Positions 19,772 through 27,282 of a DNA stretch of 27,282 bases are shown piece after piece. The translations under genes were made by a program, and so were the position numbers. The stretch lies in the IMG/VR virus record IMGVR_UViG_3300026097_000082, positions 1 to 27,282 of that record. The stretch is one strand, 5' to 3'. The notes below the pieces were generated by a model. The model ran no database searches. It worked only from the letters and a program-made list of their open reading frames with translations, and had not been told where the DNA came from. This DNA comes from a virus. Position 1 is the stretch's first letter. Each line of letters begins with the position of its first letter.

Positions 19772-21109
19772 ATGAATAGCATCCAACAATACCAACCCAG
19801 AACCCAGCTCCTGCCATTCCACAAGCGCGACAAGCGCTGGACAGTGATCGTGGCACACCGGCGGTTCGGTAAGACCTATGGCGCGTGTGCAGACCTTGTG
19901 ATCGGCGCACTGGAGACCGGTCTTCCGAGACCCCAATTCGCCTACCTCGCCCCCATGCGAGATCAGGCAAAAAAGGTGGCCTGGGCATACCTCAAAGAGT
20001 TAACCGAGCCGCTGTGGAACAAAAAGCCCAACGAGGCTGAGTTGAAAATTACCATCGACAACGCATACGGAAACGTATCGACCATCTATGTCGGTGGCGC
20101 AGACAACCCCGACAGTTTGCGGGGTCTGTATTTCGATGGCGTGATCCTTGACGAGTTTGGTGACATGAGACCCACCGCGTGGCTATCCGTTCTACGCCCG
20201 GCCTTGTCCGACCGCATGGGGTGGGCGGTGTTTATGGGAACGCCCAAAGGCAGAAACATGTTCTGGACGATGCGTGAAGAGGCACGCATGAACCCTGACA
20301 CGCATTTGCTGTTGGAGTTTCCTGCCAGCAAAACCGGCATCATCAACAGCAACGAGCTGGAGCAGGCACGCGCTCAGATGACAGCGGAAACATACGCCAT
20401 CGAGTACGAGTGCAGTTTCGACGCATCGATACCGGGCAGCTATTTCGCTCGCGACATCGGGCTGCTGACCGAACAGGGACGTATTGGCACTGGCGACATT
20501 TTCCAGCGCGACCCGGAGTTTCCCGTCAACGTGGTAGGCGACTTGGGATTTACCGACAGTTGCGCGTGGTGGGTGTGGCAACAAGCACCGGGTGGCTTTC
20601 GCATCGTTGGGTATTACGAGAACCACGGACGCGAAATCGAGCACTACATTGAATGGATACGGTCATTGGGTAATGTCGATGAGGTGTGGTTGCCCCACGA
20701 TGCTAGAGCAAAGTCTTTGCAAACCGGACGCTCGATCGTTGAGACGTTTCTATCGGCCGGCGTGGTGCCAAAGATCGTGCCCAGAATGAAGTTGCAAGAC
20801 TCCATTGAAGCGGCACGTCAGGTGCTGGCTGCGTGTTGGTTTGATGAAGAGAAGTGCTACGAGGGGTTAGAGCACCTGCGGGCGTACTGCCGCATCTGGG
20901 ACGAAAAGACGGGGGCGTTTAGAAACCAGCCCAACCACGATGCGCACTCTCACGGCGCAGACAGTTTTCGGTATTTGGCCGCAGCGTGCGGCAGGGTGGC
21001 GCAGCCAGAGGCGGCTGTGGCTAGCGATGAGGTTAATCAACGTGCGACTTACGGGTTTTGCTTAGAAGATCTGTACGCCGCGCAACCACAAACAAGGGCG
21101 CGGATATGA
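19772..21109 (+). CDS. terL: Terminase large subunit
   Basis: A 445-aa DNA-packaging motor. The ATPase half has a Walker A variant Ala-His-Arg-Arg-Phe-Gly-Lys-Thr (28-35), Walker B Val-Ile-Leu-Asp-Glu (124-128) and the coupling motif Met-Gly-Thr-Pro-Lys-Gly. The nuclease half has Val-Val-Gly-Asp-Leu-Gly-Phe (D257), Leu-Pro-His-Asp-Ala-Arg-Ala-Lys and a final Asp-Ala-His-Ser-His-Gly-Ala-Asp-Ser-Phe-Arg-Tyr, an RNaseH-like metal site. It cuts concatemers and drives DNA into the procapsid through the portal. Its stop overlaps the portal start. Confidence 0.95.
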   Translation: MNSIQQYQPRTQLLPFHKRDKRWTVIVAHRRFGKTYGACADLVIGALETGLPRPQFAYLAPMRDQAKKVAWAYLKELTEPLWNKKPNEAELKITIDNAYGNVSTIYVGGADNPDSLRGLYFDGVILDEFGDMRPTAWLSVLRPALSDRMGWAVFMGTPKGRNMFWTMREEARMNPDTHLLLEFPASKTGIINSNELEQARAQMTAETYAIEYECSFDASIPGSYFARDIGLLTEQGRIGTGDIFQRDPEFPVNVVGDLGFTDSCAWWVWQQAPGGFRIVGYYENHGREIEHYIEWIRSLGNVDEVWLPHDARAKSLQTGRSIVETFLSAGVVPKIVPRMKLQDSIEAARQVLAACWFDEEKCYEGLEHLRAYCRIWDEKTGAFRNQPNHDAHSHGADSFRYLAAACGRVAQPEAAVASDEVNQRATYGFCLEDLYAAQPQTRARI

Positions 21110-23235
21110 GTACGACAGAGATGGAATCGGTAGAAGACGCACAGACGCCGGTCAAGATGTGGGCACAAGAGATTGAATCGGCCAAGGAGTTCATGAAGCC
21201 GTTTCAAAAAGAGGCCAAGAAAATCAATCGGCGGTACTTGGACAAGCGAGAAGCTACAGAAAACACCGAGTACCGGGTCAATTTGTTCTGGTCCACGATC
21301 AAAGTCATCATGTCCATGCTCTACGCCAGACCGCCCAAGGTGGCCGTGGGGCGTGAATTTACGGACTACAACGATGACGTGGCACGTGTGGCCGCAGAGA
21401 TCTTAGAGCGATTGCTTAACAACGACGTGCAGGCCGATGGCGCTACGTCTCGCTCCAGTATTCGCTTGGCGTTGCAGGACTGGGCCACGTTAGGTCTTGG
21501 TCAGGTCTGGTCACGCTATGACGTGAAAACGCAGACCCAGTACATCGACCCGGTCATCGACCCCATGACGGGCATGGAGTTGTCACCGGCCACCGAGTAC
21601 GAGCGCATCGTGGGCGAAGACGTCATTACCGACTACGTGTTCTGGGATGATTTTCTGTACTCCCCGTGCCGGGTGTGGGCAGACGTGCGCTGGGTAGCAA
21701 GGCGCGTGTACATGACCAAAGCTGAGTTGGTGTCTCGATTTGGCGAAGAGGTGGGCAACCGAGTGCCCATGGCCAAGAGCCGACCCAAGGCTGAGCAATC
21801 GCCAAACGGCGCGCAGATGCCGCCCCCAAAAGACCCATGGTCACGAGCCAAGGTGTGGGAAATTTGGGACAAGGCAAGCCGGTCGGTGGTGTTTTACGCT
21901 GAAGGGTGCGATTTTTTGCTAGACCAAGTGCAAGACCCGTTGCAGTTAACGGATTTCTTTCCGTGTCCTGAGCCGTTGCTTGAGAACACCACAACGGCTG
22001 AATTCATTCCGCGCAGTGACTACGTCATGGCGCAAGATCAGTTTGACCAGCTTGACGAGATCAACACTCGAATTTCGTGGCTCACCCGCGGTATGAAGTT
22101 GGTTGGCGTGTACGACAAGTCAGCCGACGGCGTGCAACGGATGCTCAATCAAGCAACGGAAAACCAGCTAATTCCCATTGATAATTGGGCGCTTTTTGCA
22201 GAATCTGGCGGGTTAAAGGGCAAGATCGAATGGATGCCCATCCAAGACGTGGCAGCGGTGCTTGAAAGGCTGGTGATGTTGCGTGACCAGGTTAAGGGTC
22301 AGATTTATGAAGTGCTTGGCATTAGCGACATCATGCGCGGCTCGACCAAGGCCAGCGAGACGGCATCGGCTCAGCAGTTAAAGGCGCAGTTTGGTTCGAC
22401 GCGCATTTCGGAGAAGCAACAAGCCGTGGCCATGTTTGTGCAGCGCACGTTAAGCATCAAAGCTGAGATCATCGAAAAGCACTTTCAACCACAGATCATC
22501 GCTGAACGATCCAACATCATGATGACGCCTGACGCGCAGCTAGCACAACCGGCTATCCAGTTGCTGAAGTCGCCACAGGCGCTTGCATACAAGGTCAAAG
22601 TGCAAGCTGAGACGATGGCCTACCAAGACCAGCAGCAGATGATTAAGCAACGTACCGAGGCTTTGACCGCCATGGGGCAGTTCTTGCAACAAGCCCATCA
22701 GGCCGCACAGGCGTTGCCACAGACAGGCCCTATGTTCTTAGAGATGGTCAAGTGGTACATGGCAAGTTTTCACGGATTCCAAAGCATCGAGGGCGTGTTG
22801 GACAAAGCTATCATGCAGGCCAACCAAGCACTGGCGCAGCCTAAGCAGCCTGACCCGAAAGAGGCGGCTGAGGTTCAGCGTGATTACGCTGAGATTGAAG
22901 AAAAGAAAGCGGGTGCGCTTGAGCGTCGTGCAGGTGCGGCCAAAGATTTGGCTGAGACCGCACTCAAAGCCCGTGAGGCTGGGATGCCGTTCCCGCCGAT
23001 CCCGCCAGAACCATTATTGCCACCCATGGGCGCAGGCGGTCCGCCGATGATGCCGGGTGGGCCACCAGTTTCACCGGGGCAGGGAGGTATGTCTCCGTCT
23101 CCGTCTCCGTCTCCGCAACCCCCCGCGCAGCCTTCTCCTGTTGCGCCGCCCCCGGTGAATCCTAATCAACCACCACAAGCGCAAATGCCCCGGCCGGTGC
23201 AGTTACCGCCGGGCACACCAGGAGGACAGCCATGA
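21106..23235 (+). CDS. Portal protein
   Basis: A 709-aa protein directly after the large terminase (ATGA overlap). Features expected of large podovirus-type portals are present: an N-terminal helical wing, Tyr-Val-Phe-Trp-Asp-Asp-Phe-Leu-Tyr-Ser-Pro near residue 190, and a long helical stem region Ile-Tyr-Glu-Val-Leu-Gly-Ile-Ser-Asp-Ile-Met-Arg-Gly then Ala-Ser-Glu-Thr-Ala-Ser-Ala-Gln-Gln-Leu-Lys. The last 80 residues are Pro/Gly/Gln-rich and include a Ser-Pro run from four TCTCCG units (23092-23115). It forms the dodecameric ring through which DNA enters. The earlier in-frame start (21058) has no ribosome site. Confidence 0.9.
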   Translation: MSTTEMESVEDAQTPVKMWAQEIESAKEFMKPFQKEAKKINRRYLDKREATENTEYRVNLFWSTIKVIMSMLYARPPKVAVGREFTDYNDDVARVAAEILERLLNNDVQADGATSRSSIRLALQDWATLGLGQVWSRYDVKTQTQYIDPVIDPMTGMELSPATEYERIVGEDVITDYVFWDDFLYSPCRVWADVRWVARRVYMTKAELVSRFGEEVGNRVPMAKSRPKAEQSPNGAQMPPPKDPWSRAKVWEIWDKASRSVVFYAEGCDFLLDQVQDPLQLTDFFPCPEPLLENTTTAEFIPRSDYVMAQDQFDQLDEINTRISWLTRGMKLVGVYDKSADGVQRMLNQATENQLIPIDNWALFAESGGLKGKIEWMPIQDVAAVLERLVMLRDQVKGQIYEVLGISDIMRGSTKASETASAQQLKAQFGSTRISEKQQAVAMFVQRTLSIKAEIIEKHFQPQIIAERSNIMMTPDAQLAQPAIQLLKSPQALAYKVKVQAETMAYQDQQQMIKQRTEALTAMGQFLQQAHQAAQALPQTGPMFLEMVKWYMASFHGFQSIEGVLDKAIMQANQALAQPKQPDPKEAAEVQRDYAEIEEKKAGALERRAGAAKDLAETALKAREAGMPFPPIPPEPLLPPMGAGGPPMMPGGPPVSPGQGGMSPSPSPSPQPPAQPSPVAPPPVNPNQPPQAQMPRPVQLPPGTPGGQP

Positions 23236-23561
23236 CACGCAGACGTTGGCGACAGATGCCAGACGGCACGTTAGTAGAGGTAGACATCCACAGCTCAGGC
23301 AGCCCACGTAACGGCAACGGCGATGATGCGCTATGGGGAGACCGCCACTACGACGGGCTGCAAGCCCCCGATGGCACTGATATTTCCAGCAGGTCAAAGC
23401 ATCGTGAATACATGAAACGCAACGACTTGACCACGTATGACGATTACGCGGGCGAGTTTGCCAAGAAACGTCAGCAAAGGGACGAGTATCACCTTGGCCA
23501 GCGCGGCTCTGTTTCTAAGAACGACATCAACGAAGCAATCGAGTACCTTAAATCCCGATAG
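23232..23561 (+). CDS. Small head-region protein (109 aa), unknown function
   Basis: Starts on an overlap with the portal stop and has an AGGAGGA ribosome site. The N-terminus is Arg/Trp-rich, the middle carries Arg-Ser-Lys-His-Arg-Glu-Tyr-Met-Lys then Tyr-Asp-Asp-Tyr-Ala, and the end is helical and charged. Its conserved place between portal and scaffold suggests a minor head protein or assembly factor. No domain name is assigned. Confidence 0.75.
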   Translation: MTRRRWRQMPDGTLVEVDIHSSGSPRNGNGDDALWGDRHYDGLQAPDGTDISSRSKHREYMKRNDLTTYDDYAGEFAKKRQQRDEYHLGQRGSVSKNDINEAIEYLKSR

Positions 23562-23570
23562 GAGCATAAA

Positions 23571-24761
23571 ATGCCACCCGAAAACACCACCACAGCGACC
23601 CCTGAAGACGATTTACGCAGCAGTTTGGAAGAGGCTTTTGAACAAAAAGCGTCTGAAACCGAAGATCAAGCGCCTGAACCTGAAACACCGGCCCAAGAAT
23701 CGACTGTTGAAGACGAAAAACCGTCTGAAACGGATGAAAATGCCGCCAAAACAGAAGAAAAAACGTCTTTAAAAGACGAAATTGACAAAAATTCGTCAAA
23801 AACGGACGAAGAAAGCGAAAAAAAGCCTTTTGTAGAGGTCAAAAAGCCAAATCAGCCTCCACAAACCAAAGAAGACGCGCCTGCGCCCGATCAAGAAAAC
23901 GAAAACCAACAGTACAATGTGGAAAAAGCCCCCGCTGGCTGGAAACCGTCGGTTAGGGAGCATTGGGAAGGCTTGCCAGACGACGTTAAGCAAGAAGTGG
24001 TCAAACGTGAGCGTGAGATTGACGAAAAACTGCGCGAGACGGCTCAAGCGCGTCAATTTGCTCAAGCAGTGAACCAAACTATCCAGCCTTACCAGCATTT
24101 CATCAAAGCTGAAGGCGGCAATCCCATATCGGCCATTGATAATCTGTTCAGCACCGCAGCCATGCTGCGTACCGGTAATGCCGAGCAGGTGGCCAACCTG
24201 GTGGCGCAAATCACCAATCAATTTGGCATCCATCGGTTTGGAAAGCAGTCGTTTATTCAAACACTTGACCGTTCGTTGGCCGGCGTGGCGCCCAAAGAGG
24301 ATACGCCCGAAATCGCTGCATTGAAACAGCAGTATGAGCAGGAACTTACTCCGTTACGCCAAATGCGGGAGCAATTCCAACAGCAGCAGCATTACCAGCA
24401 ACAGCAGGCTCAACAAGCCACGCAAGCGGAGTTGCAGCAGTTTGCCAGCCAAGCCGAGTTCATGGAAGACGTACGCGCTGATATGGCCGACCTTTTGGAC
24501 CTGGCTGCGCAAAAAGGTCAATCCATGACGCTACAAGAGGCGTACGATCGTGCCTGCTGGGCTAATCCAGAAATTCGCACGGTATTGACCAAGCGTCAGC
24601 AGGCTGAGCAGGCCCAGCAGGTCAATGAAACCACGCAAAAGGCCAAGCGGGCTGCGGTGAGCGTGCACGGCTCAGCGCCCCCGGCACACACCCAAGCACC
24701 CGCTGGCACCGGCAGTATTCGAGATGATTTGGAATTTGCCATCAGTCGTTTGTCTAACTAA
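23571..24761 (+). CDS. Scaffolding protein candidate
   Basis: A 396-aa protein between portal and capsid. The first 130 residues are extremely Glu/Lys/Asp/Thr-rich and low complexity, the middle is helical (Glu-His-Trp-Glu-Gly-Leu-Pro-Asp-Asp-Val then Val-Lys-Arg-Glu-Arg-Glu-Ile), and residues about 260-290 are glutamine-rich and likely coiled coil. This charge pattern, helix content and position match phage scaffolding proteins, which guide capsid assembly and then leave. AGGAG precedes the start. No protease domain is seen. Confidence 0.8.
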   Translation: MPPENTTTATPEDDLRSSLEEAFEQKASETEDQAPEPETPAQESTVEDEKPSETDENAAKTEEKTSLKDEIDKNSSKTDEESEKKPFVEVKKPNQPPQTKEDAPAPDQENENQQYNVEKAPAGWKPSVREHWEGLPDDVKQEVVKREREIDEKLRETAQARQFAQAVNQTIQPYQHFIKAEGGNPISAIDNLFSTAAMLRTGNAEQVANLVAQITNQFGIHRFGKQSFIQTLDRSLAGVAPKEDTPEIAALKQQYEQELTPLRQMREQFQQQQHYQQQQAQQATQAELQQFASQAEFMEDVRADMADLLDLAAQKGQSMTLQEAYDRACWANPEIRTVLTKRQQAEQAQQVNETTQKAKRAAVSVHGSAPPAHTQAPAGTGSIRDDLEFAISRLSN

Positions 24762-24917
24762 TTGATTTAATTGAAAAAATTGTCTACACTGTAATTACAC
24801 GGGAGGCGTAAGCCCCACCCAAGCACATTGGGTTGTCAGTGAGCCATCCTTGACGGAACTCCGCAGAAAAGACGGCCAAGAAGATCGTTTTCTTGTCACA
24901 TTTCTAGGAGTTTCATC
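24762..24917 (+). promoter_or_regulatory. Capsid gene promoter and structured 5' leader
   Basis: A promoter candidate TTGATT (24762-24767) with 17-bp spacer and TACACT (24785-24790). The leader after it folds into several hairpins: a GNRA-capped stem (GGC-GTAA-GCC, 24805-24814), ACCCAA/TTGGGT (24817-24822 with 24828-24833), GTCA/TGAC (24835-24838 with 24851-24854) and CAAGAA/TTCTTG (24877-24882 with 24890-24895). TAGGAG precedes the ATG. Such leaders often stabilise the abundant capsid mRNA. Confidence 0.55.
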
Positions 24918-25898
24918 ATGAGCATGAACATTAGCGACATTGTCGCAACCACTATTCAAAATCGTTCTCGGCGCATCGCTGATAACGTTACCGCCAACAA
25001 CGCACTATTGACGCGCTTAAACAGCGCTGGCGGCATTCGAGAAATCACCGGCGGTAACGTGATCTTTGAAGAGATCAGCTACCAAGAGAATTCCAACTTC
25101 GGTTTCTATTCAGGCTTTGACCTTTTGCCGGTTGCTGCTCAAAGCGTTATTACCGCTGCTGAGTACCAATTAAAACAGGCTGCGGTGCCGGTCACAGTCT
25201 CCGGTCTTGAGTACCTGCAAAACGCTGGCAAAGAGCGCATGATTGATTTGCTTGAAGCCCGTTTAAACGTGGCTGAATCAACAATGGCCAACAAGCTAGC
25301 TAGTGCCATTTATGGTGACGGCACCGCTGATGGCGGCAAGAGCATTACCGGTTTGAACGCTGCCGTTCCTGCCGATCCAAGCTCAGGTACTTACGGCGGT
25401 ATTGATCGCGCAACGTGGCAGTTCTGGCGCAGTCAGAAGTTTGATGCCAATGTTGACGGCGGTTCTACCACGGGCATCACGTCTGCCAACGTGCAGACCT
25501 TTATGAACGCGTTGTGGACCAAGCTCATTCGTGGCTCTGATCGTCCTGACCTGATTGTCTGCGACAACCAGTTCTGGAACGCGTTTATGGGCAGCTTGCA
25601 GCCTCAGCAGCGTTTTACCGATTCTCGTTCGGCCACACTCGGTTTCGATTCGATCAAGTTCATGTCTGCGGACGTGGTGCTTGATGGCGGCATCGGCGGT
25701 GCATGTCCTGCTAACACGGCGTTTTTCTTAAACAGCAAATATCTGTTCTGGCGTCCTCATCGTGATCGCAACATGACCACGATTGGCCCAGAGCGTCGTT
25801 TCTCGGTTAACCAGGACGCTGAGGTGCAGGTCATGGGCTGGGCAGGCAACATGACATGCTCAGGCTCCCAGTTCCAAGGTCGGTTGTTTACGACCTAA
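24918..25898 (+). CDS. Major capsid protein
   Basis: A 326-aa protein with a full helical N-arm (Ile-Ser-Asp-Ile-Val-Ala-Thr-Thr-Ile-Gln-Asn-Arg), then a long E-loop/P-domain-like region: Val-Ser-Gly-Leu-Glu-Tyr-Leu-Gln-Asn-Ala-Gly, Leu-Leu-Glu-Ala-Arg-Leu-Asn-Val-Ala-Glu, Asp-Gly-Thr-Ala-Asp-Gly-Gly-Lys and, toward the end, Phe-Trp-Arg-Pro-His-Arg-Asp-Arg-Asn. Size and position after the scaffold match HK97-fold capsid proteins of podovirus-like phages. It has its own promoter, structured leader and downstream terminator, as expected of a highly expressed gene. Confidence 0.88.
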   Translation: MSMNISDIVATTIQNRSRRIADNVTANNALLTRLNSAGGIREITGGNVIFEEISYQENSNFGFYSGFDLLPVAAQSVITAAEYQLKQAAVPVTVSGLEYLQNAGKERMIDLLEARLNVAESTMANKLASAIYGDGTADGGKSITGLNAAVPADPSSGTYGGIDRATWQFWRSQKFDANVDGGSTTGITSANVQTFMNALWTKLIRGSDRPDLIVCDNQFWNAFMGSLQPQQRFTDSRSATLGFDSIKFMSADVVLDGGIGGACPANTAFFLNSKYLFWRPHRDRNMTTIGPERRFSVNQDAEVQVMGWAGNMTCSGSQFQGRLFTT

Positions 25899-25929
25899 TC
25901 GGTTGTTCGCTGTGGTGGTGAGCAACTTC

Positions 25930-25966
25930 GGGAGTCTCGGGCACTTGCCTGAGATTCCCCCTTTTT
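25930..25966 (+). terminator. Terminator after the capsid gene
   Basis: A 13-bp stem with two G-T pairs (25930-25942 with 25947-25959), loop ACTT, followed by CCTTTTT. It lies just before the next gene, so it probably reduces downstream transcription and gives the capsid gene a higher mRNA level. Confidence 0.88.
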
Positions 25967-25976
25967 GGAGAAAGAC

Positions 25977-26210
25977 ATGCCTACGTTCGCATCTTCCAAA
26001 GCCCCGATTGCCTATCTTGACGACCCTACTCAACCCTTGGGCGGCTTGAATCAGGGCATGGGCTATTCACCTGACATTGACCCGGCAACGGTCACTACGG
26101 GTTCGTTTATGGGTGGCGCAGCCGCGACCATCAAGTACCAAGCAGGCGCACAAGTGGCTCCAGAAGTTTCCGAGCCAGAAGCGCCCGTTAAGAAAACCAC
26201 AAAGAAGTAA
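25977..26210 (+). CDS. Small head-region protein (77 aa)
   Basis: Starts at ATG 25977 behind TGGAG; an upstream in-frame TTG at 25965 lies in the terminator and is not used. The protein is Pro/Gly/Thr-rich (Asp-Asp-Pro-Thr-Gln-Pro-Leu-Gly-Gly-Leu-Asn-Gln) with a lysine-rich end. It could be a capsid decoration or head-completion protein; no family is recognised. Confidence 0.65.
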   Translation: MPTFASSKAPIAYLDDPTQPLGGLNQGMGYSPDIDPATVTTGSFMGGAAATIKYQAGAQVAPEVSEPEAPVKKTTKK

Positions 26211-26215
26211 TCCAC

Positions 26216-26231
26216 GGGGGCTACGGCCCCC
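26216..26231 (+). other. UACG-capped hairpin between head genes
   Basis: A 6-bp stem GGGGGC/GCCCCC closes a TACG loop (C-UACG-G, an exceptionally stable tetraloop). It lacks a full U tract downstream, so it is more likely an mRNA stability or attenuation element than a strong terminator. Confidence 0.6.
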
Positions 26232-26252
26232 ATTTCTCATGGAGTAATAAAA

Positions 26253-26900
26253 ATGATTGAAGACACCACCACGATCCCAAGCGAAGGTCTGACACTCGAC
26301 GAGTTGCAGCGCAACCCGTTTGCTGAAGACCAAAATGCGGGCGAGCACGATCCGGAAGAGGACAAGAAACTGATGGTGCGTTTTTACATGCATCCGGTTG
26401 AGCAGACGGCTAAATCAATCAAAGCCGGACGCAAGATTTTCAAAGACACCGAGTACATCGAAATATTGGTGCCAGGCGATAAGCACAGCATCATCAAGCG
26501 TCCTGCGTTTGGCATGGACAAGCGTCGTTTTGCCGATGCTTACAAGCGTTTTCAAGCCGGTCAACAGCAACAAGTCGTTGGCACCCCCTTGTCGTCTTTG
26601 GTGTGGATGTCAGAGTCCAAGATCAAAGAGTATGAGTTTTTGAACCTGGTCACGGTGGAACAGTTGGCCAGTGCATCGGACGGCTCTCAAGCGGCTGGCG
26701 TCATGGGTTTTGTGGAAGACAAGCGCAAAGCTCAATTGTTCTTGGACACCGCAAACGGCAAAGCACCTATTGCTGATCTGCAATCGCAACTGGCGCAGCG
26801 CGACTTGGAGCTAGAGGGCTTAAAGCAACAAATGCAAGAACTGATGAGCCGCACCGCAAAAGCGGAAGAAAAACCCGCAACCGGAACGCGAGGCAAGTAA
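26253..26900 (+). CDS. Head-region protein with C-terminal coiled coil
   Basis: A 215-aa protein with GGAG before the ATG. The N-terminal 35 residues are acidic. The middle is a beta-rich domain (Leu-Met-Val-Arg-Phe-Tyr-Met-His-Pro, then Tyr-Ile-Glu-Ile-Leu-Val-Pro-Gly-Asp-Lys), and from about residue 170 a coiled coil (Leu-Gln-Ser-Gln-Leu-Ala-Gln-Arg-Asp-Leu-Glu-Leu-Glu-Gly-Leu) leads to a basic end. Similar proteins occur next to capsid genes in related phages. The role is unknown; a second assembly or head-completion factor is plausible. Confidence 0.75.
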   Translation: MIEDTTTIPSEGLTLDELQRNPFAEDQNAGEHDPEEDKKLMVRFYMHPVEQTAKSIKAGRKIFKDTEYIEILVPGDKHSIIKRPAFGMDKRRFADAYKRFQAGQQQQVVGTPLSSLVWMSESKIKEYEFLNLVTVEQLASASDGSQAAGVMGFVEDKRKAQLFLDTANGKAPIADLQSQLAQRDLELEGLKQQMQELMSRTAKAEEKPATGTRGK

Positions 26901-27282
26901 ATGACTGCTTATGAGATCAACCAATACGCTACTTTGTACGACATCACTCGCGAAGTCGCGACTATGGTTGGTCTTAATAAGCCTCAAGACCCGGCCGGGT
27001 CGTCTGATGCCAATATTCAGCAAATAGTGTCGGCAGTTAACCAAGCTGCGCAAGACATGTTCAACCTCTACGACTGGCAGCAGCTAGTCAAGAAGTACGA
27101 GGTCGAAATTAAAGCAGACGAACCCGGTCAGCGCGAAAAATCGTTTGATTTGCCGCCGGACTTCTGGTGTTTTATCGACCAGACGCAGTGGAACAAAGAC
27201 ACGCGCCTGCCTGCCATTGGCCCCATCAGCCCGCAAATGTGGATGCAAATTAACGTCCGAATGCCGATGGTTGTGTTGACGT
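26901..27282 (+). CDS. Head-tail connector-type protein (3' partial)
   Basis: Open from ATG 26901, which follows the previous stop directly, to the window end (127 codons visible). It has an N-terminal helix, Asn-Leu-Tyr-Asp-Trp-Gln-Gln-Leu, then Phe-Asp-Leu-Pro-Pro-Asp-Phe-Trp and Leu-Pro-Ala-Ile-Gly-Pro-Ile-Ser-Pro-Gln-Met-Trp. The pattern of Trp-Gln, Leu-Pro-Pro-Asp-Phe and Gly-Pro is seen in podovirus connector/adaptor proteins that dock on the portal. The C-terminus lies outside the window. Confidence 0.7.
   Translation, partial: MTAYEINQYATLYDITREVATMVGLNKPQDPAGSSDANIQQIVSAVNQAAQDMFNLYDWQQLVKKYEVEIKADEPGQREKSFDLPPDFWCFIDQTQWNKDTRLPAIGPISPQMWMQINVRMPMVVLT

Noticed and set aside
19744-19776. 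Mini-ORF before the large terminase
   Set aside because: Ten codons with no clear ribosome site; ATG 19772 in another frame gives the full terminase.
23092-23115. Four TCTCCG units as a regulatory repeat
   Set aside because: They lie in frame in the proline-rich portal tail, code for Ser-Pro pairs, and are ordinary low-complexity coding sequence.

Overview
The window is most of a temperate tailed-phage genome (or prophage) of a Gram-negative, probably proteobacterial, host. Phage: terminase, portal, scaffold and capsid genes, a lysis cassette, a tyrosine integrase beside a tRNA-derived attachment site, and a CI-like repressor facing a Cro-like gene. Gram-negative host: an Rz/Rz1 spanin pair with an Rz1 lipobox, and several Sec-type signal peptides. 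The tRNA fragment is the 3' half of a tRNA-Asn(GTT) of proteobacterial type. Species cannot be read from the sequence. Structural genes run off both ends, so on a circular map the missing tail genes probably join the right end (head genes) to the left end (tail receptor-binding protein).

Layout. 1-1489: a diversity-generating retroelement (DGR), made of the C-terminus of a variable protein (variable repeat VR, 102-214), a template repeat (TR, 264-376) and a reverse transcriptase. 26 of 27 VR/TR mismatches fall on template adenines. 1486-4084: a tail-fibre-like protein, two small membrane proteins (holin candidates), GH24 endolysin, and Rz with nested Rz1. 4148-5451: three secreted proteins, two resembling a pilin-like subunit and a PapD-like chaperone N-domain. 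5452-5675: two similar structured RNA elements that appear undescribed. 5832-5878: attP core in a tRNA-Asn fragment. 5895-13782 (minus strand): integrase, excisionase-like protein, DUF3310, SNF2-like helicase, VRR-NUC nuclease, family A DNA polymerase, DUF2815 ssDNA-binding protein, DUF2800 nuclease-like protein and a small protein. 13979-14980: repressor (minus) and Cro-like gene (plus). 14973-17015: primase-helicase. 17048-17390: dense GTGAC/GTCAC iterons with hairpins, a candidate replication origin. 17510-18996 (minus): five small accessory genes, with a palindromic operator inside their probable promoter. 19208-27282 (plus): small and large terminase, portal, scaffold, capsid and connector-type genes.

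How they work together. The repressor region splits transcription. The Cro-like and primase-helicase genes go right. The repressor and the replication-to-integrase operon go left, separated by a terminator so that the replication operon needs its own promoter. The repressor lacks the usual autocleavage residues, so induction may not follow the SOS route. The DGR can diversify the C-terminus of a probable receptor-binding protein.

The most notable observations are the twin structured RNAs with compensatory base changes next to attP, an inverted repeat placed symmetrically around the DGR template, the helically phased iteron array, and the secreted pilin/chaperone-like trio. All assignments are by eye from motifs; no database search was run.
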